From the NCBI GenBank assembly GCA_010645155.1, contig CM021320.1:8841699-8905698 (forward strand): a stretch of 64,000 bases of DNA. The letters run 5' to 3'. The stretch is from Tigriopus japonicus. Its lineage: Eukaryota; Arthropoda; Copepoda; Harpacticoida; Harpacticidae. Position 1 is the first letter of the stretch. Every line of letters starts with the position of its first letter. The notes under the pieces were generated by a model. That model was not told where the DNA came from, searched no databases, and saw only the letters and a program-made list of their open reading frames with translations. Of this stretch, positions 44,951 to 56,425 are shown in pieces. Both the position numbers and the translations under genes were made by a program.

Positions 44951-47878
44951 ATTTCTCAATATTCTTATTTTGACTGTCAAAATTTGACTCTCAATTTAAC
45001 CTACTCGACATTCATCATGGTGTCTAAAGTATCATTTAATCCAGGGGTGTGCAAACCCTGGCATAAGATTGATTATGCATATGTAGGGTAGGTACATAAT
45101 GTACATTAGTAGGTACAGAATGTTAAACTAAAAATTATTTGCCGTTTTGGATGGTGTGGCAAGCAAGCGCCAACAGTCAGGTCAATTTGGTCCATTGCTA
45201 AATAAGTTTGCACACCCCTGATTTAATCGATTGAAATGCAGTGTGCTTAAGTAAGAATTGTGGTTTGTTTACGACTTAGTACTTCAACCCGCTCTGGCGG
45301 CGAAATAAGTGCTCTCTTCTCCCATTAGCGTTCGATCTGATGACATCAAGATTTTGCCTAAACACGGAAGGGCAGTTACAGATATTTCATACTTAGTTCA
45401 GGGTGATGAAAAAAACAAACTTTGTGATGTCTCATCAAAAAAATTTTAATCACGCTAAAAAGCAATCGACTCCCCATAATCGCAAAATTTGCATCTTTTT
45501 GTAACACCAAATGTAGTATGAATCAGATATCTAACACAAAAGTCTCAGAAGGAATAAGATTCAGACACCTTTGCGATTTAAAAAAATGCGGAAATGGTCA
45601 CGTTGGCCCCATGGAAGAAATTGCGGACGGATTTGAATTTGGAAATAAATCCTAGGTTTGGTGATTGCTTTATTTTGAATTTCAAATTTGAACGTTCATG
45701 ATTGATCCAAATGATCACTTTTTTTCTCGTAACTTCAAGTTAACCATCCTAGATTACAAATCAATCACGATTGGAGGACTACTTTGGGCAGAACTAATTT
45801 CCAAAGAAGAAATCACTTTTTCATTGAAGTAAAGTGTCCGCAGTTTTCTGTGTACTGTCAGCATGACGCAATCAATGATTCTCAAAAACTCAAATACCAT
45901 ATGAATCATTTCTCGAAGTCCAGAATCAAGGTGTTTAATCAATTCATATCATGTTAAGGAAACCAAGAAATGGAAGTTTTGGTAAAATGTAAGAAATAAT
46001 TGTTTTATTACATTCTAAAATATGACGACAACACACTTTTAGAATAAAGTCCATCACCCTGGGGAAAATGCACCTCTTTCAAAGAGGCCTAAACCCAATT
46101 GTTCATCAGAAAATGTAGAAAGGTGGCTGGAGAATTGATGATCTTGCCTGAGGCATGGATATACTTACAGAAGAGGATGCGAAGACAGCTGTTTGTTGTT
46201 GTTTTTGAGAGCCCAATGAGGCCCTCTGGAGTGAACGATAGGAAAGTGTTATGGACTCAATATTCAATATTTTGTACTAAATCAGTGAACAAATTGTCTA
46301 GACATGATTCTAGTTTGTGTTTCTGTCTCTTAGAGATAATTAAATGCAACCCACTCATGGGTAAATCACGTTCATCACTCATTATCAACCCCATTCAACT
46401 TATCCTGAAAAACCAATGGTTTCAGATTATAAGTACCTAACAACACCATCAAAGCGAAGAATACAGTGCTCCATGAGAGTGATCTGTTCTTCACTGCATT
46501 CTGCATGAATAATCAGTGTGAGGGAATCATCAACAACTCAACTATTAGTTGACAAAAAATTTGTTTAATCTCGTGCTTCCTCTCGGTTTGGCTGATCAAA
46601 ATGTTGATATTTGGCATCTAATGGATTTCAAGGATTTCAGACGATAAAATGCTGACTAAAAATGATGTTTTTATGGGGAAGAGTGTGGATACTGTGGCTG
46701 TGAGTTTCATTGTTAATAACATGGCCACAGTTTTCTAAAAAGACGCCCAATCTTCATGAAACTTGATCGAAGTATAACTGAACTCGTTGTCTGAAGTTGG
46801 TATTATTATATTTAAGTTAAATATGCATTTATTCGAGATCCATTCTTCATTTTGTGCGAGATATTGGTCTGAAGGAGCTCAGTTTTGACTAATTCCCGAG
46901 AACAGAAAGCAGCATTATAAAAATGAATGGTAGGAAAAGGAGCGCTATCTCATGCTGCAACAATGTTCTGAAGCGATGTTTGCTATCAAACACCTATTTC
47001 TATCGTTTTTTGACAATTTCGTTCAAATTCACTGCAGAGCCGCACCGTTTTAAGGGCCTCATTGGGCTACGCGTCAGCTGAAGTCGCGTCCTGTGGTGAG
47101 AGGTTCCTGTCTGAGGATTCTCCTAGAAATACTAGAAGGCAGAGATTGGCATTCAAATCTATGATTGCCCGACCCGGCATGGACTGTCTGTGACGTCATT
47201 CATCATGCGGGAAGCCGAAGTTCATGATTAAAGGAACCTTTTCTCCTAATAAACACATCTAAACTATTTCGCTCATCTGATAGGGCAGTTTGGTTATTGA
47301 AAATCCTCAAGTCTGCTGGAAATGTGTCTAAGGTATTAACCCGAAATGCAAAAAGTGAATTTCAACAAGTGTGGAGTTTAAACAGGGGCCGATTAATTCA
47401 CATGATCGGGTGATTGACAACAAAATCTCAGTGATGTGAAATCTCGGCTTGCGCAAGTTTTTTCACGGGAGGTGGCAGGGTAGGGTCACCTCTTAGAGAA
47501 TGGGTGCTTTGCTCTGGTATATGAGCAAACACGAATTTGAGGTTGATTTGCAACCCTGCTCAGAAGTCACGAAAGTCAGGGATGCCTTGCCTTTTGGCGC
47601 TTCTTAAAGAAAAAAAACCTGTTTATGAAGGCTGGTAGACAGTGGGGAATATGATTTCACTTAAGAAAATTGGCAACCCCAGCATCAGGTCAGATCACTA
47701 CAAAATCAACAAAGAAGAAGTACTCTGGTTTGTTGTTGAACTTCGTTAGAATTAGCTGAATGTTCAACTGAATGCTCTTGACCAATCACCAGCGTGAATC
47801 ATCGGCACCGTGTGTTAGCCTGCGAAAGCCAATATCTATCTTAGTGTATCTAGATTCTCCCATATATCTCCCATGAGA
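44951..47878. other. Gene-poor stretch around the hAT MITE
   Basis: Apart from the MITE no feature was supported. Open stretches such as 45754-45942 (minus) and 46099-46440 (plus) lack splice sites and protein-like composition. Confidence 0.4.
45034..45228. mobile_element. hAT-type MITE with perfect 8-bp target duplication
   Basis: The element spans 45042-45220 (179 bp). Its ends are a 15-bp inverted repeat, CAGGGGTGTGCAAAC. ATTTAATC lies directly on both sides (45034-45041 and 45221-45228). An 8-bp duplication plus CAGGGG ends is the hallmark of hAT elements. It is too short to code for a transposase and must be mobilised in trans. Confidence 0.9.
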
Positions 47879-48047
47879 TGTAGGACAGGGGTGGGCAACC
47901 AGTGGGCGCGGGCCCACTTGTTGAAGGCATTCGTAGTTTATAATAGTGGGCTCAGAGCTCCTTTAAATTCGAATTGTGGGCCCATGAACCTTCCAGCTTC
48001 TGTTTGGTGGGCCTTAGCCCAAAAGTGGTTCCAACCCGGGTGTAGGA
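47879..48047. mobile_element. hAT-like MITE fragment or old copy
   Basis: CAGGGGTGGGCAACC at 47886 starts an element that ends near 48040 with AACCCGGG. TGTAGGA occurs just outside both ends (47879-47885 and 48041-48047). The interior has inverted GGGCCCA-type words. The right end has drifted from the left. It sits about 100 bases from the stop of the dsRNA-binding gene. Confidence 0.6.
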
Positions 48048-48086
48048 GTTGTTCTAATATCCCTCCCGTCTCTTTCACATTCAAAT

Positions 48087-48092
48087 TTTATT
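48087..48092 (-). promoter_or_regulatory. Candidate poly(A) signal of the dsRNA-binding gene
   Basis: TTTATT on the plus strand reads AATAAA on the minus strand, 55 bases after the stop codon at 48147. Confidence 0.5.
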
Positions 48093-48146
48093 TTTGATAG
48101 ACGATCTTCGCTTTCTTAAGCAGTCTATGAATTTGTTTTTCGATTC

Positions 48147-51136
48147 TTAATGCAATTTGATGCCACACGCTTTTAAGGCGGCTTTGGCGGCGGCCCTTTT
48201 GGTGTTCTTCTTAGAGTCGTAGAACTTGTCGCAGAAATAAGTTTGCCCATTGACCATAACCTTCATCTTCCATTGGGCTAATCCGTTTACTTTGCAAGTT
48301 TCCTATAATAATCATTCCAAAAAGTAATCAAGCTAGTAAATCGGATCAATATATCGATGGTGATCCTAAAACTTACCTTTACACTGAAAATGGGCATTTT
48401 CCAACCCTTTTTGGTGCAATACTCGTGAAGCCCTTGCACGGGATTCTTGAAGTTCAGTCCTAGAGTTGAAGCATAAATTTGGCCTTCTGTCGGTCGAGAC
48501 CTGAAAACAGAAACATGCAGTTATTGACACCTGGCCGAGTTCATAATAGTCATATTAGGAGTAAAAATTCATACTGATTCGGGGACTCTTCTTCATTTTG
48601 TTTTCCACTGGGACCACTGGGAGCGACGGATTTGGTGCTCTTTTTGTGGTATTTTTCGGCTTGGTATTGATATGATCTGCTTGGTGTTTCCGAGGGAGGG
48701 CCACTCATCAATGCTAAAATATCCGTTATAATATGACGTCAAGTGATATGAAAGGCACGGTTTTAATTAAAAAAAAACAATCACCTGTATTCATATGAGG
48801 GGTGGATCCCATGCCAAAAGGACGAGGTAAAGACATGCCCGAATTTGGGGCTCTGACTGGAGGAAATTGGCCGTAAGGGATAAAAGGTGGTCCATAAGAA
48901 CCATGTGGACCTGGCAGATATCCACTGAATGGACCACTCGAATCGGGATAGCCTAAATGAGGGTGGGGATGAGGAACATGGGGACCAAAATCCCGCATCC
49001 ACGGACGGGGAGGGCCAAACTGATTCCTAATCGGAGCACAATTAGGACCGTAAGGCCCAAATGGCTGGAATCCCGTGGGGGGAACACACGGTTTTGGATA
49101 GGGTAGATTATTCTGTTGTGTAAAACTAGGCTCAAAAGGAACATCTGGTTCAAGTGGATGTTCAGGAGATCGAGATCGATTTCGAGCCCGTGATTGCCTC
49201 CGAGATTTTCTCTTCGAATTCTTCCGCCTGGAAGATCGTTTGATCAATCCGGAATCAGAACTCTCATCTGAAAATAAGGCAAAAGCATGTATTTGGAAGC
49301 TTCTAATGTTGAGTGAAGAAACATAACTAAATAACTTACCACTATCGTGATCGTCACGACGTCTTCGCGATTTTTTCTTTTTACTTCGTTTCCCAGGACT
49401 CTCCGGGCTCTCGGGTGAATCCACTTTCTTCTCGCCTTTGGTCTTAGATACTTCAAATTCTGGATTTTCCCCTTGCTCCTCATTCTCACTCAGGATTTCG
49501 CCATCCTCCAAATCGACCACATCGATTTCATGCTGGCACTTTTTCTCATCCACTTCAATGACCTCTTTGCCATCCTCTGTGGCGGCAGTTTTAGGTTCCT
49601 CTTCTGACTCAATTGTGATTTCAGGTACACTTTGGACCTCGTGGGCTCCTAAAACCGGCTGTTCGGGTGTATCGCTCTCTGATTTGCTATCTAGAATCAC
49701 TAACGGTACATCCGGTTCCCGTTGAAAAGGGATGACCTCGGCCACCGGCCTCATTTGCACGGGCTCTGATGGGAATCGAGGTAATCCGGGACTAGAAGTG
49801 CTGGCTTTGTTCGAATTTGTACTAGTTTCTTCCGTATCGAGCTTGTCATCGCCAATACCGAGCATTTGTTTCCACTCATCCAAATCTACGTCATCGTTGT
49901 CAAGGTCCATGACATCGGGAGATTTGGGAACGTTGGATGTCGAGGGCTCTTCATGTTCCTCTCGATCCTCGTCAATCATGAGACGATCATCTTCATCGGA
50001 GTCACTATCAGCGGTCTCTGGGGATTTTTCAGGTTCCTTTCGCTCATGAGCTTGAGCGGCTAAGGTTAATTGCTTTTCGGCTTCTTCATCATCATCGATA
50101 AAGAAGAGTTTTTCAAACGCACTTTGTCGATCTTGTTCGGAAGGATCCGCGACATTGGCGGGAGCGCTTTCCACTGGGACGGACGGGATGGGCGGGACGA
50201 ATGAGGCGGGCTGGTCCTTGGAGGTGGAGACCTCTGGGCGGGACGAGCTACTCTGACCATTCTCTAGTTTCTTGGCAATCAAACGACATGGGTTCATGTC
50301 CACTGGGAGAGGTAAAGAAGGTGGGGTTTGATTTTTGGGTCGATGATCCAATTGCACTTTTAAGTAGGTCTTTTCCGGAATCTTTATGGACGAAGTGGGA
50401 TCCACCGGATTCCATGTCTGTTTTTCCGCATCAAAAGCTACAAAAACGTCAGAGATTGAATCATAAGGTATGCATCTTACAACTGAAGACTGACGATGTG
50501 CAAAGTGTGTTTTAAAGATTAAAAAATCGCTAGTAATATGATTAAAAATATAAAAACGAAAAAATGACTCTCTAGAAGGCAGCATTCTCTGACGCAGTCA
50601 AAATGTTATTAATTGCTTCGTATCTTGCTTAGGCATTTGAGGTTCGCTTTGCTCATTTTTTTGCTTAAAAAAATGCTTACCAAGCAAAATATGTTTATTT
50701 TTAATAGTGAAGAGCTCTATTTAGAAATAGTAAAGTGTAAAAATCCATTTTTTCGTCTTGTCAAAAAACTTCGTTGATCCCTCATCTCAGTTATCCACCA
50801 GTGCATTAATCTAAAACCTTCACGGGACTTTGGGACCAATTGGATTTGCCGAGAGCATTATTTCCAAGAGGAATTTCGACTTCGTCTCGTCTTACCCATA
50901 AAAGTGAAACTGAGGATGGAGTTAAAGTAGATGAGTTCCTGTTCTCGGAGGATGCGTTTCAGATCCCGATCCTTTTGGGACAAGGTCCACAATGCCGAAT
51001 CCAAATTGGCAAAGTCGTGATAGGGCGAATGAACCGGGATGTGGAGCATCTTGGTGCGTTTGGCACGACTACTCAACAACTGATGATCCGAGGCAAAGTC
51101 CAATTCCACCACAATCTCCTTCAGACTCGCCGTCAT
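48147..51136 (-). CDS. dsRNA-binding-domain protein with acidic and basic/serine linker
   Basis: Six exons (51136-50896, 50437-49340, 49267-48785, 48713-48575, 48500-48377, 48302-48147) join with consistent phases into 746 residues. Residues 1-120 form a compact domain I do not recognise. A long acidic, Ser/Asp/Glu-rich region follows (DSDSDEDDRLMIDED, NDDVDLDEW), then a basic nuclear-type stretch (GKRSKKKKSRRRRDD, RKNSKRKSRRQSRARNRSRS) and a Pro/Gly/Phe-rich segment (FGPYGPNC, HPHPHLGY). The C-terminus is a double-stranded-RNA-binding fold split over the last two exons: NPVQGLHEYCTKKGWKMPIF, then WKMKVMVNGQTYFCDKFYDS and SKKNTKRAAAKAALKACGI, where KKNTKRAAAKAAL is the conserved helix 2. A nuclear RNA-binding role is likely. 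The layout recalls SON and related RS proteins but no G-patch was seen. Confidence 0.74.
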
Positions 51137-52290
51137 CTTGACCGATTAAAGGCACACAGGCAGAACCGTGAGGAATTTCGAGCCTTGAGACAGGTAGAAT
51201 CAGAGATCTACCATTGGACTTTCTCGGATTGATTTTAACCGGGCGGATTTTCGTGACGGCTCATGATGGCGGTGAACGGAAGCAATCGCCAAACGAAGGA
51301 TAGAGGCTCTTGAAAGGGAAGCGAGATCAAGTTTCAAGTGCCTTTTTGGGATTGACAAGAACGGATGGTTCAAGTTTTGGAGAACTAGCCTGAAAGCTGA
51401 AATGCAACACAATCGACAGCTGATGAATGTACATCTAGCTTGACGGCGTGGTAAAAGAGTTGTGAAGGATGTATTTCAAGTTCGTTTTTGCGGTGTCGTT
51501 GTTTAGGCTTTTGGGTTAAAAAGTTTATAACAACCAGACTCTTCGAAAGGCAAGTGACCTAAACTTTGGGTCAAATATGGCAGCGACACTTTGAGGGAGG
51601 AATGCGTGAATCGACTTGGTTGTGCCAGTTTAGTGCATTTCATTTGACTTTTTATGAATACTTCTAGTCGATTTTGAGGGAGGTTTTTATTTCTTTTTTC
51701 ATGTTAATTTGTCATTCAAACTTTATTTTGACTTTAGCTGGACCTAAAAACCCCACCTCCCAAAAATGGGGACATTGAAAAAAAGTCATCATTCCGGATC
51801 AACCTTTTGGCTAGGCTTCAATTTAAGACTTCACAATAAGCCAATAGCTTCAAATCTATCGTCTTACTTAAAGCAATGTTTGTAAATGCTTTTTTCTCGG
51901 GCTATTAGCGTATTAAAAATTAAGCGTTGTCCATCTGCCTTTTACTTTTGATTCTTGATTCGCCGCCCAAGAATTCTGAGAAATTTATGTAAGGTTTGCG
52001 ATTTCTCTTATTTAATCGATGTATTTGAACGCAATATGAGAGGTTGCTAACAAAATGGAAATAATTGCAAATTTTTGTGAGTGTGATAAAAAGAACTAAA
52101 TTGAATTATACAGAAGGATCTCAATTTCCAATTCCTGAGACACTCTGTTTATTGACATGGGGTTGACAGCGCTCCTAGCGGACAAATATCCAACAACTAA
52201 TCCATATGAACATTCACGAGAATCCACAAAGATAAAGTCAATGTGAAGAGGGGGCGTTACTCTCAACAAAGAATCCATCCATCCTCCATC
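51137..52290. promoter_or_regulatory. Divergent region between the dsRNA-binding gene and VPS35L
   Basis: The 1154 bases hold the promoters of two divergent genes. The sequence is AT-rich in its middle. No coding exon or specific element was supported. Confidence 0.35.
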
Positions 52291-55200
52291 ATGCCTTCTT
52301 CCTCTTCAAATTATCCCTGGCGAGCTCAAGGTCCGCCCATAGGAGATCGATTGCCTCGTCATCCGTGGACTTGGCAACCCGCCTCCGTTCATCCATTGCA
52401 AGAATTGAAAATCGCCTCTCAACCCAAAGTTAAAGTCACTCCCATCATCAGTAAGGGTAGATTTTATTAGTATGATATTACAGATTTTTAGTTCATTTTG
52501 GATCGATTGTATTGATTGCAGAAAAGCCGGAGAAGGTGGAAAAACCTCGGACAGCGGCCTTTATCGACCCTTTAACGGCCATGATGAACGGTCAAGATGA
52601 TGAGGATGCCTTGGGATTGGTCGCTTTGAAGCCTGAAGATGAGATGGAAAACTTGAAATCCATGGGAAGTCATGAAACGGATCGGTGAGTCCTGAATGGG
52701 TCTAATATTTAGTGATATCGGCCTTGTTACGATGATTTTTTTCGTAGGTGTAAATCCGAATTAGAAGACCTTTGGGCTCAATTGAGTCAACCTGCCCTAT
52801 CTAATCATGAATCCACGCGAATAGTTATCCCGGAAACTTTGCATTACATCCTGGAGAAACTAAATTTCGATGTACGATTTGGGTTGGCTTTTAGTATATT
52901 AATTTTCGATTTTGTTACTTGGTTTGACTTTAATTATGTTTACCAGGAAGACAGCACTTCGCGAAATGCCCGATTGGACATGTTGGAAGGTCGGCAAACT
53001 CGGCGATTGAATCCGGAGAAGAATGGTTTAACGCCTAAGCAATTTGGCGATTTCTTGGAGCTCATCACCCATCAGTTGTCCAATTATTGGACGGATGACA
53101 AACGCGTCCAAGTTTTGCGTCTGGTCATTCAAATCGCCAAAATCCTCGGAGACATGGGTGAGTTTTCAGGTCTTCCGGTTATTTTGTACAGTCAAAGCTG
53201 GATACAGGAATAACGCTTAATACAAGAATATTTCATGATGAATCGAAATACACATTTAGAACATGGCTTTCTTTACTGGAAGAATAAATTTTTACATAAG
53301 AATATAGGAGACAATGCTCTTGTATACAACTGCATATTTTCAAAGATATTATCATTGCCCGAACAGAATAGTAATTGCATGAACACTCCTTTCGTAGATA
53401 GAGGTGGCTTTTCCGGTTATCCAGCCTTCTTCTTCCAAATCACAGAAGTGTTGGTCTTCTTTGGCCGTCTAGTTTACGACAGAATCGGTGAGTTAAATTG
53501 AATGATTATCAACTTCTGCGATTTTGAACAACATTTGTTGTGTTGTTAAACCACCAGCCTCGAAATGTCCAGGTCTACGGATGAACTTTACATCCCAAGA
53601 TGCCACGCCTCAAGCGCAAGAGATGTGCAAAAATTGGTTGCTCAAGATCATGTCCATTCGAGGTAATTGATCCTACAATTTGAATTATCATTGCATTCAC
53701 CTCTTAAAATACTCTATCTTTACTAGAGCTGATTCCGCGATTGTATTTGGAGATTGCATTCATGCGCTGCTATCGCTTTATTGACGATCCCGAGTATTTT
53801 TATAAAACTGTCCTGGATCGACTCACCAAATCAATTCGAGGTGTGAGCGATCCCATTGCGGCTTCCTATTTAAGAGTGTTCCTGGTCCGTTCCGCCTTCC
53901 AAGGTAAATTATAACACCTTGGTGGCAAATTAGGTGCTTAATAATATCTTTTAATCGATTGTAGTTTTACAATCCTCTAATATGAGCTTGGCCCAAAAGA
54001 TCGCTCAATCCAACTACTCAGAGTTTGTGCTTACCTACGTCACTTTTGGGGTGGACAAAGCCGCTAATTTCAACTTGTCGACCTCTTCGTATTTGAAGCT
54101 ATACTCAATTCCATTTCAATGGCTTCTCCATGCTCAACTATTTGGTCACAACTCTTGGGAAAAAGGTACTTTCCCATAAAGTATTGAAAATACCTGCAAC
54201 TAACCCTAATCAAAGCGACTCTGAATTATAGACCAGATCATGAAGAAGTCTCTGAACGAGGTGGATACGGATAAATGTCCGGCGTTTGTTTACGAACACA
54301 TTTTTGCCGCACTTAGTCCATCTCTTATAGAGGGTTAGACTAAAAAATTTGATCCACATTAACGTGCTTATTTTAATATGAGCCATTTCTTGTCAGGCCA
54401 GGTTAATCATGTGGCACATCTTGTGGCTAATTGCGCTCAGGATCCAAGTTATCCAGTGGAACATCTGATCTGTATCTTTGGAAAGGTTTTGGTGAATTGT
54501 AACTCTCTCACCCGAACCGAAAAATTAAGCGTTCTTAACACCATTTGGCATTGCGTCATGGACATTCACGACTTGGATGCTTACCTCAAGTAAGCTCTCA
54601 TGATCCTTTTGTAGTTAAATAACTTGAAAAATGTAGAATATTGATTTATTTCTCCATAGGTGTGCCCTCATTTGGACAGAGTTTGCCGTGAAACAACTCC
54701 AGGCTAAGGAAATTAATACTCTTCTTGGGAATATCGTGTCTCAGACAAACTCTACTTTGTCTAAAGATGGAGCAAAATCGTCCTCCGACCAACTGCCTAA
54801 GATCGTCCAGAGTCTTTTGTCGAGTCAGGATTCGTTGGAACGAACTTTGTCCATGAGTAATTTCCTGCCATTGTTCAATACCATGAACAAAAGCTCTCAG
54901 ATAGAAATGGCCAAGACTGTGGTGGAAAGAGCGGTCAAGGACGTTCAAGAGATCACCGATCCAGTTCTAATCAACGTGCTCATTCATCTTTGTGATATAT
55001 TGGGAGATTCTATCAACGCACTATCTATTCAAGGTACTAATGATAGATGATGTTTAAGAGACTTACTCATTCCTTATAGTTCATTTCTTATATGTATTTT
55101 TAGATGAAACAAGGCAGATATCAACGTTCATTTGTCACGTGATTCGCCAAGTCAAATTTGAGGACGATTTCGAGCAACAGCTCAAGTTCTTAACTGATTG

Positions 55201-56299
55201 TCGTGGCAAATACTCTCATTTGACGGCAGTTCAGATACAATTGATTCACTCTGTACACCTGCTTGCTATTCATACTTTAGAGAGAGCCCAGCGTAAGATA
55301 TCAACCCGAATCAAGGGATTCTTGCAGGTATGTTATGTTTTAAATAGGTTGTGGGAGTTTTAAAGGTGAATCATTGATCTATTTTGCAGGCTTGTTGTGC
55401 ATTTGTGTTCATCACCATTCCGTCGATTGAGCCTCTTTTGACCCAAATCCAGTTGAGTATCACAGCTGCAGAGGTGTGTTTAATGTGTCGTTGTTTCGGA
55501 CAAGCGGAGAGTAGTCTCAAGGTGCTCTTCAAGGTTTTTGGAGAACTAGGGCAGGTCCACGAAGCCAACAAGGTAAACGAAAGCCTAAGTCGAAATCTTG
55601 AAAATTAATCATCTGAAGATTGTTCATTTTTTTAAAGGATTTGCGTGCGAAAAAGGAGTTGGAATGCACGTTGCTGGGACTGTGTTCGCAATTATTTTCA
55701 TTGTTATTGGTAGTGCCGGATAATGTCGAACACGGGATTTTATACATGATTCGAGGAGCTCTCAATGCCATTAACCGTTTTCCATGGTCTCCGGAGTCTG
55801 CTTATCGAGCGGAGCTCAACATTCGGGCTCTTCAGTTGCTGTCTGTAGTCACTTGGAATGACTATCCATACCACATCGGTGAGTGAAGCAATACTTCAGT
55901 ATTTTTTAATATATTTCCCGTCTCATGAATTCGAGGTGGGTCGTTTACTTGTTAGGTGGGTTGGACTCGAATGATGTCTTGTACGGCTCAAATCCCAAGT
56001 TCGTGGACGAAGTGAACCAGATTAGTGGCACAGTGCTGAGCCAAGTTTTGGATCAGATTCAAGATCTGACAAGCAATGGATTCCAGAAAGAGAGTGCCCG
56101 CTTGTCTTGGGAACTCTTCCAGACATGCTATGGTTTTTTGGATTTGGAATCGAGCGAGAAGTTGGTCAAACTGGCTCAAAAGCTCTGGACGTTGTCGAAA
56201 AATCAGCCCGAGCTTCAACCTCAAACTAAAAGATTTTTGAAGGAAGTACAACTCAGACAAGATGAAAGAGCAACGATCTGGAAGAAAGTTATCCTTTAA
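52291..56299 (+). CDS. VPS35L: Retriever complex subunit VPS35L
   Basis: This is the VPS35-like scaffold of the Retriever complex, which with VPS26C, VPS29 and the CCC complex recycles cargo from endosomes to the cell surface. Fifteen exons: 52291-52450, 52522-52684, 52748-52871, 52947-53157, 53425-53487, 53558-53662, 53727-53903, 53965-54165, 54232-54333, 54397-54589, 54660-55033, 55104-55327, 55390-55572, 55638-55878, 55956-56299. All phases agree and give 954 residues (human 963). Diagnostic blocks include PW near the N-terminus, the low-complexity FIDPLTAMM segment, SKCPGLRMNF..AQEMCKNWLLKIMSIRELIPR, FEQQLKFLTDCRGKY, VQLIHSV-like IQLIHSVHLLAI, VFITIPSIEPL, IVPDNVEHG-like VVPDNVEHGILY and LDSNDVLYGSNPKF. 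The rest is helical solenoid. Introns are 58-75 bases except the fourth (267). The stop is 126 bases from the convergent G6PD-like gene. Confidence 0.93.
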
Positions 56300-56425
56300 G
56301 AGATACGGAAGAAAAGAAAAGGATCCATTTACTACCAAAGAAAAATGTCATGTAATTCTAACTGTGATTTGTTTTGTAATACTTAATAGTTCTTATGAAT
56401 AATCATTCAATAACTCATCTCGTCT

